This document shows, one piece after another, positions 50,339-55,958 of a stretch of DNA of 55,958 bases (the stretch's first letter is position 1; each line of letters begins with the position of its first letter). A program made the translations under genes and the position numbers. The notes beneath the pieces were generated by a model. That model searched no databases. It saw nothing but the letters and a program-made list of their open reading frames with translations, and was not told the origin of the DNA. The stretch spans positions 39 through 55,996 of the forward strand of contig NZ_AECZ01000025.1 in NCBI RefSeq assembly GCF_000179555.1, in the 5' to 3' direction. The DNA is from Solidesulfovibrio fructosivorans JJ] (lineage in GTDB: Bacteria; Desulfobacterota; Desulfovibrionia; Desulfovibrionales; Desulfovibrionaceae).

Positions 50339-50373
50339 CGCGAGAGTGGGGCCACCCCTTTTTAAAGGGTTCC
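50339..50373. repeat. H1-type hairpin, diverged third copy
   Basis: CGCGAGAG (50339-50346) pairs with CTCTCGCG (50366-50373), and the interior (GTGGGGCCACCCCTTT against AAAGGGTTCCCC) resembles H1 of the three-hairpin elements at 7807 and 38019. It is followed by GGCTCTTTTCG. Only H1 is recognisable here. It lies 110 bases after msrAB and probably terminates its transcript. Confidence 0.6.
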
Positions 50374-50544
50374 CCCTCTCGCGGGCTCTTTTCGTGCTTC
50401 CCCGCCGTCGCATGTGAAACAGGGCACAATCCGCTGGATAACCCGGGCCGTATGGGCTAGGCTTATCAAGCGCCCCGACTGCGACTTTGCGCGGCCGGGA
50501 CCGGCGACAACCGCCATCGGCCCCAGGCGGGCAGGGAGACGGTC

Positions 50545-52365
50545 GTGACAACACCCGGGGCGAAATTCGCGGCCATAAGCGTCAAGCGAAAGCTGCTCGC
50601 GCTTTTTGGCTGCATTCTGGCCGGATTCCTGCTGGTCTTCGCAATCGACCATCTGGAAACCCGTCTCATCGAACGCACCCTGGAATTGGAACGTCTGGCC
50701 GTTTCCACCAAGATCGCGGTGCTCGGCATGCGGCGCCAGGAAAAGAACTACTTCCTGCGCCACGACCAGGAATCCCTGACCGCCGTACGTCGCAACCAGC
50801 AAACGGCCATCCGGGACGTGGAAACCATCCGCGAACTCGACCCGTCCCATGCCGCCCCCTGCGACGCCGCCCTGCTCCTTTTACGCGAGTACCTCACCAG
50901 CTTCGAAGCCATGACCGACCGGCCCGCCCCCGGGGGCATCGACGCTCCGGCCGCACGGTTTCTGGAGCGATCGCGGGATCTGGAACATCTGGAACGCGTC
51001 GATCCGGCCCTGGCAAGCGGCCTCGTCCGGCTGCGCCTGCTGGAAAAGCGCTGGCTCGTCTCCGGCGCGGGAGAACCCTTGCAGGGGCTGGAGGCGGAAG
51101 CGGACGGCCTGATCGCCCAGGCCCGGAGCGACGGCCCGGCCGGCGACGCGGCGGCCGCCGCGCTCTCGCGCTACCGCGACGCCCTGGCCGTCTATGCCGG
51201 CCGGCTGGAGCAGGTCGGCTCCACCACCACCGCCTTCGTGGCCGCCGCCCGGGCCCTGGAACCCATGACCGAGGCCCTCGAAAAGCGCTACGAAACCCGT
51301 CGCCGGGACATCGCGCGGCAATCCACCCTGATCGGCTGGGGCATCCAGGGGGCTGTCCTTGTCCTGGTGGCCTTGGCCGGCTGGGCCGTGTTCCGATCGG
51401 TGGCCATGCCCCTTGCCGCCATCGGCGGCCATGCCCGACGCGTGGCCCGGGGCGAGGCGTCCGATTTGAACCCGGCTGATTTTTCGGGGGAATTCCACGC
51501 CCTGGCCAAAGACATAGGCCGCATGGAAACCCATCTGCTGGCCACCATCCTCGATCTGGCCCGCAAGGAACGCGAGGCCGCCAACGAGGCCCGGCGCGCC
51601 CGGGAAGCCTGCCGGCGCGCCGAGGACCTGGGCCGGGTCAAGGCCAATTTCCTAAGCCTCGTCTCCCACGAGCTCAAAACGCCGCTCACGTCCATGGTCG
51701 GTTTCGCCCAGGTCATGCGCAAGCGCCTGGAGCGCGGCCCCCTTCCCCAGGCCGTGGCCGGCCGGCCGGAACTTGACGCCGAAATGGTCCGCTTCCGGGA
51801 CAACCTGGACATCATGCTCGGCGAGGGACGCCGGCTGGCCCAAATGATCGACAACGTGCTGGAGCTGTCCTCCCTGGAGGCCGGGGAAACGCCGCTGGCC
51901 ATGGGCATGGTCTCCGCGGCCGAAATCGTGGACCGGGCCGTCTCGCCCTTCACCGAAGTCATGACCGAAAAGGGGTTGCGCTACGCCTGCGCGATTCCTT
52001 CCGACCTGCCGCCGCTGCGCTGCGACCGCGAACGCCTCGTCTACGTGCTGCGCCATCTGTTTTCCAACGCCGTCAAATTCACCGAGTCCGGGCACATCGC
52101 CTGCCGGGTGACGCGCGAAGGGAAGATGGCCGTCATCAGCGTGGAGGACAGCGGCCCCGGCATTCCGCCGGAAAAACGCGAGGCGGTTTTCGAAAAATTT
52201 CTCCAACTCGGCGACAACCTCACCGGCAAGATGCCGGGGCTCGGCATCGGCCTGGCCGCGGCGCGGGCCGTGGTCGAGTACCACGGCGGCTCCATCCGCA
52301 TCACCGGCGAACCCGGAAAAGGCAGCACGGTGTCCGTCACCGTACCGCTGGCCGAAGCGGCCTAA
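50545..52365 (+). CDS. Membrane sensor histidine kinase
   Basis: 606 residues from a GTG preceded by GGGAG. Membrane helices at about 18-35 and 263-283 bracket a helical periplasmic sensor domain (36-262) of the four-helix type (LGMRRQEKNYFLRHDQES resembles chemoreceptor-like sensor helices). A HAMP-like segment (284-335) and a coil lead to the kinase core: His375 in SLVSHELKTPL, N box HLFSNAVKF, DSGPGIPPEK and GLGIGLAAARAV. There is no attached receiver. Candidate partners are the stand-alone receivers at 54212 and 55538. The signal is unknown. Confidence 0.93.
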   Translation: MTTPGAKFAAISVKRKLLALFGCILAGFLLVFAIDHLETRLIERTLELERLAVSTKIAVLGMRRQEKNYFLRHDQESLTAVRRNQQTAIRDVETIRELDPSHAAPCDAALLLLREYLTSFEAMTDRPAPGGIDAPAARFLERSRDLEHLERVDPALASGLVRLRLLEKRWLVSGAGEPLQGLEAEADGLIAQARSDGPAGDAAAAALSRYRDALAVYAGRLEQVGSTTTAFVAAARALEPMTEALEKRYETRRRDIARQSTLIGWGIQGAVLVLVALAGWAVFRSVAMPLAAIGGHARRVARGEASDLNPADFSGEFHALAKDIGRMETHLLATILDLARKEREAANEARRAREACRRAEDLGRVKANFLSLVSHELKTPLTSMVGFAQVMRKRLERGPLPQAVAGRPELDAEMVRFRDNLDIMLGEGRRLAQMIDNVLELSSLEAGETPLAMGMVSAAEIVDRAVSPFTEVMTEKGLRYACAIPSDLPPLRCDRERLVYVLRHLFSNAVKFTESGHIACRVTREGKMAVISVEDSGPGIPPEKREAVFEKFLQLGDNLTGKMPGLGIGLAAARAVVEYHGGSIRITGEPGKGSTVSVTVPLAEAA

Positions 52366-52436
52366 CCGGCACCGCTTTCCATCGCGGCGGGCCTGGGCTA
52401 TTCTTCTCCAGGCGGCATAACCAGCGAGGCGTCCGT

Positions 52437-54089
<1,653 letters not shown>

Positions 54090-54211
54090 GCCTTGCTTTT
54101 GCAAGGGAAACGGCTTTTTTGAGACAAGATGGCTTCATGACGTGTTCCCTGCAATCGCCGCGCGCGACACATCCCGGGCAAGAACATCAAGGCGCGGCAG
54201 GGGAGGAACGG

Positions 54212-54607
54212 ATGGGACTTCGCGTACTGGCCGTGGACGACGAGGCCGATTTCATCGAGACCCTGGTCAAGCGCTTCACCTATCGCCAGATCCCGGTCAC
54301 CGCCGCCGCAAGCGGCGCGCAGGCCCTGGAACTGATGGAAAACCAGGACTTCGATGTGGTCATCCTCGACATGCGCATGCCGGGCATGGACGGGATGACG
54401 GTGCTTCGGGAAATAAAAAAGCGCCACCCCCTGGTCGAGGTCATCATCCTCACCGGCCATGCCTCGGTGGAAGCCGGCATGGAGGGGATGTCGCTCGGGG
54501 CCTACGATTACGTGCTCAAGCCCGTGGACTTCGGAGAGCTGCTGGAAAAAGCCCGCAAAGCCCATGAACGCAAAAAGCTCAACGAAGCCCGTTCCAATCA
54601 GGGCTGA
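54212..54607 (+). CDS. Stand-alone receiver domain protein
   Basis: 131 residues, one receiver domain with Asp9, Asp10 and Glu11, phospho-acceptor Asp53 (VILDMRMPG), Thr in LTGHAS and Lys in YVLKPVDF. There is no DNA-binding or enzymatic output. GGAGG selects the ATG at 54212 over the longer open frame from 54119. The LTGHASVEAG stretch resembles NtrC-type receivers. The next kinase gene begins inside its 3' end (44-base overlap), which indicates coupled expression. It probably receives phosphate from the kinases on either side. Confidence 0.92.
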   Translation: MGLRVLAVDDEADFIETLVKRFTYRQIPVTAAASGAQALELMENQDFDVVILDMRMPGMDGMTVLREIKKRHPLVEVIILTGHASVEAGMEGMSLGAYDYVLKPVDFGELLEKARKAHERKKLNEARSNQG

Positions 54608-55508
54608 CCCGGGGGCGTTTCCGCCCCTTTGGCCCCATACCGTACTGGCTCCGGGGTTGGCCGGCGCGGCGGTGCTGGCCACCTTGGCCACGCCCCCGGC
54701 CGTGGACGTCGCCCTGGCCCTTTTCGCCGGCGCCGTGTGCATAAGTTCGGCCCTGGCCCTGGCCAGGCGCACCCGCCATCGCGAACACGAACTGCGCGAA
54801 ATGAACCTGAGCCTGCTCCAGTCCCAAAAGCTCGCCTCCATCGGTGAACTTTCCTCGGGCATCGCCCACGAGATCAACAATCCGCTGGCCATCATCACCC
54901 AGGAGCTCGACCTGGCCCGGGAGCTTCTGGCCGGCGGGCCGTGCCTGGCCGAAACGGACCTGGACGACGCGCGCGACAGCCTGCGCGAAATCGCCAGCCA
55001 GGTGGACCGCTGCCGCCAGATCACCCACAAGCTGCTCAACTTCGCCCGCAAGATGGACCCCGTGCTCCAGGAGGAAGCCCTGGACCGGGTCATCGAGGAC
55101 ATGGCGATTTTGGTCGAGCGCGAAGCCCGGGGCCGGGACGTGGCCATCGTGCGCGACTACGCGTCCGATCTGCCCCCGGTGCGCACCGACGTGCCGCTTT
55201 TGCGCCAGGTGATCCTGAACCTCCTGACCAACGCCCTGCACGCCACGCCGAAAGGCGGCGCCATCACCCTTTCCACCCGGCGCAAAGGCAAATGGGCCGT
55301 CATCGCCGTGCGCGACACCGGCAGCGGCATTTCCCCGGCAAACATGGAAAAAATCTTCGACCCCTTCTTTACCACCAAACAGCCCGGCCAGGGCACGGGA
55401 CTCGGCCTGTCGCTTTCCCACGGCATCGTGGCGCGCCTCGGCGGAACGCTCGCCGCCGTGAGCCCGCCCGGGGAAGGCGCGACCTTCACCGTGACCCTGC
55501 CCCTGTGA
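54564..55508 (+). CDS. NtrB-like histidine kinase with two short membrane helices
   Basis: About 314 residues from an ATG at 54564 that lies within the receiver gene; no strong ribosome binding site is visible, so a start slightly further on is possible. Two hydrophobic helices (about 27-43 and 46-68) with practically no external loop precede the kinase core: His102 in GIAHEINNPLAIITQEL, LRQVILNLLTNALHATP, DTGSGISPANMEKIFDPFFTTK and GTGLGLSLSHGI. Lacking a sensor domain, it may respond to membrane state or to a partner protein. It is flanked by the receiver genes at 54212 and 55538. Confidence 0.88.
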   Translation: MNAKSSTKPVPIRADPGAFPPLWPHTVLAPGLAGAAVLATLATPPAVDVALALFAGAVCISSALALARRTRHREHELREMNLSLLQSQKLASIGELSSGIAHEINNPLAIITQELDLARELLAGGPCLAETDLDDARDSLREIASQVDRCRQITHKLLNFARKMDPVLQEEALDRVIEDMAILVEREARGRDVAIVRDYASDLPPVRTDVPLLRQVILNLLTNALHATPKGGAITLSTRRKGKWAVIAVRDTGSGISPANMEKIFDPFFTTKQPGQGTGLGLSLSHGIVARLGGTLAAVSPPGEGATFTVTLPL

Positions 55509-55537
55509 CGCCACGCCCATAACCAAACGGAGCCCCC

Positions 55538-55927
55538 ATGGCCGACCCCATCCGTGTGCTTATTGTGGACGACGAGGAACGCTTCCGCGAGACCCTCTCC
55601 AAGCTGCTCTCCCGCCACGGCTTCGCCGTGCGCGACGCCGGCGGCGGCGAAGCGGCGCTTAACCTCCTGGCCGAAGCCCCCTGCGACGTCATCGTGCTGG
55701 ACGTGAAAATGCCCGGACTCTCGGGCGAAGAGGCCCTGCCGCTCTTGCGCCAGGCCTGCCCCGAAGCCGAAGTGCTGGTGCTCACCGGCCACGCCTCGGT
55801 CGACATCGCCGCGGCCATGATCGCCGGCGGCGCGGCCGATTACCTGCTAAAACCCTGCCCCACCGAGGAACTCGAAGGCGCCATCCGGGCCGTGTTCGAC
55901 CGCCGCCAGGCGACAAAGCCACGATAG
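55538..55927 (+). CDS. Stand-alone receiver domain protein
   Basis: 129 residues. Receiver with Asp11, Asp12 and Glu13, phospho-acceptor Asp55 (VIVLDVKMPG), LTGHASVD and Lys in YLLKPC. No output domain is attached, and the last dozen residues are a basic tail. ACGGAG lies just upstream of the ATG. It is 29 bases after the preceding kinase gene, so it is probably in the same transcript. The 31 bases after it reach the window end without another feature. Confidence 0.92.
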   Translation: MADPIRVLIVDDEERFRETLSKLLSRHGFAVRDAGGGEAALNLLAEAPCDVIVLDVKMPGLSGEEALPLLRQACPEAEVLVLTGHASVDIAAAMIAGGAADYLLKPCPTEELEGAIRAVFDRRQATKPR

Positions 55928-55958
55928 GAGGGAAGAGAAAGGATGCCTCCGGCGGCCG

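Overview
This is a GC-rich bacterial chromosome segment with tightly packed genes and many 0-15 base junctions. Gene content suggests a member of the Desulfovibrionaceae (Desulfovibrio/Solidesulfovibrio type): an ATP-sulfurylase/APS-kinase-like protein, a complete nuo operon with a fused nuoBCD, many histidine kinases and stand-alone receivers, and intergenic GGGGTCC-rich repeats. The taxonomic call rests on recalled family knowledge, not on a search. No rRNA, tRNA, CRISPR array, phage or insertion-sequence transposase was recognised.

Layout. (1) 0.3-7.8 kb: dnaE and a glyoxalase-fold protein on the minus strand, then a hybrid histidine kinase coupled to a DinB-fold protein and a LysE-type exporter. 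(2) 7.9-19.4 kb: cell-envelope region. One minus-strand operon encodes a secreted polysaccharide deacetylase, a glycosyltransferase, a sigma-54 activator with a pseudo-receiver, and a MurG-like glycosyltransferase. A second encodes an MlaF-like ATPase, an exported acetolactate decarboxylase, an unknown membrane protein and an O-antigen-ligase-like protein. A lone NeuB-family synthase is divergent from it. (3) 19.6-22.0 kb: an EAL-CBS-GGDEF protein. (4) 22.3-36.9 kb: complex I in the order nuoA-BCD-E-F-G-H-I-J-K-L-M-N. (5) 37-47 kb: a methyltransferase, a LOG-like protein, an HDOD protein, a sulfurylase/APS-kinase fusion whose sulfurylase half looks inactive, a membrane-protein pair, and an MscS channel with an unknown partner. 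(6) 48-56 kb: an exported MsrAB and a signalling cluster of three histidine kinases and three receivers without DNA-binding outputs.

The most unusual signals are: (a) a family of dispersed hairpin elements placed just after stop codons, mostly in the same polarity as the preceding gene, whose stems vary with compensating changes; (b) a NuoF in which the second Glu of the nucleotide-site GEET motif is Ala; (c) the NuoBCD triple fusion, with a 348-base repeat-filled gap after it; and (d) the degenerate ATP sulfurylase half. Coordinates of coding regions include the stop codon.
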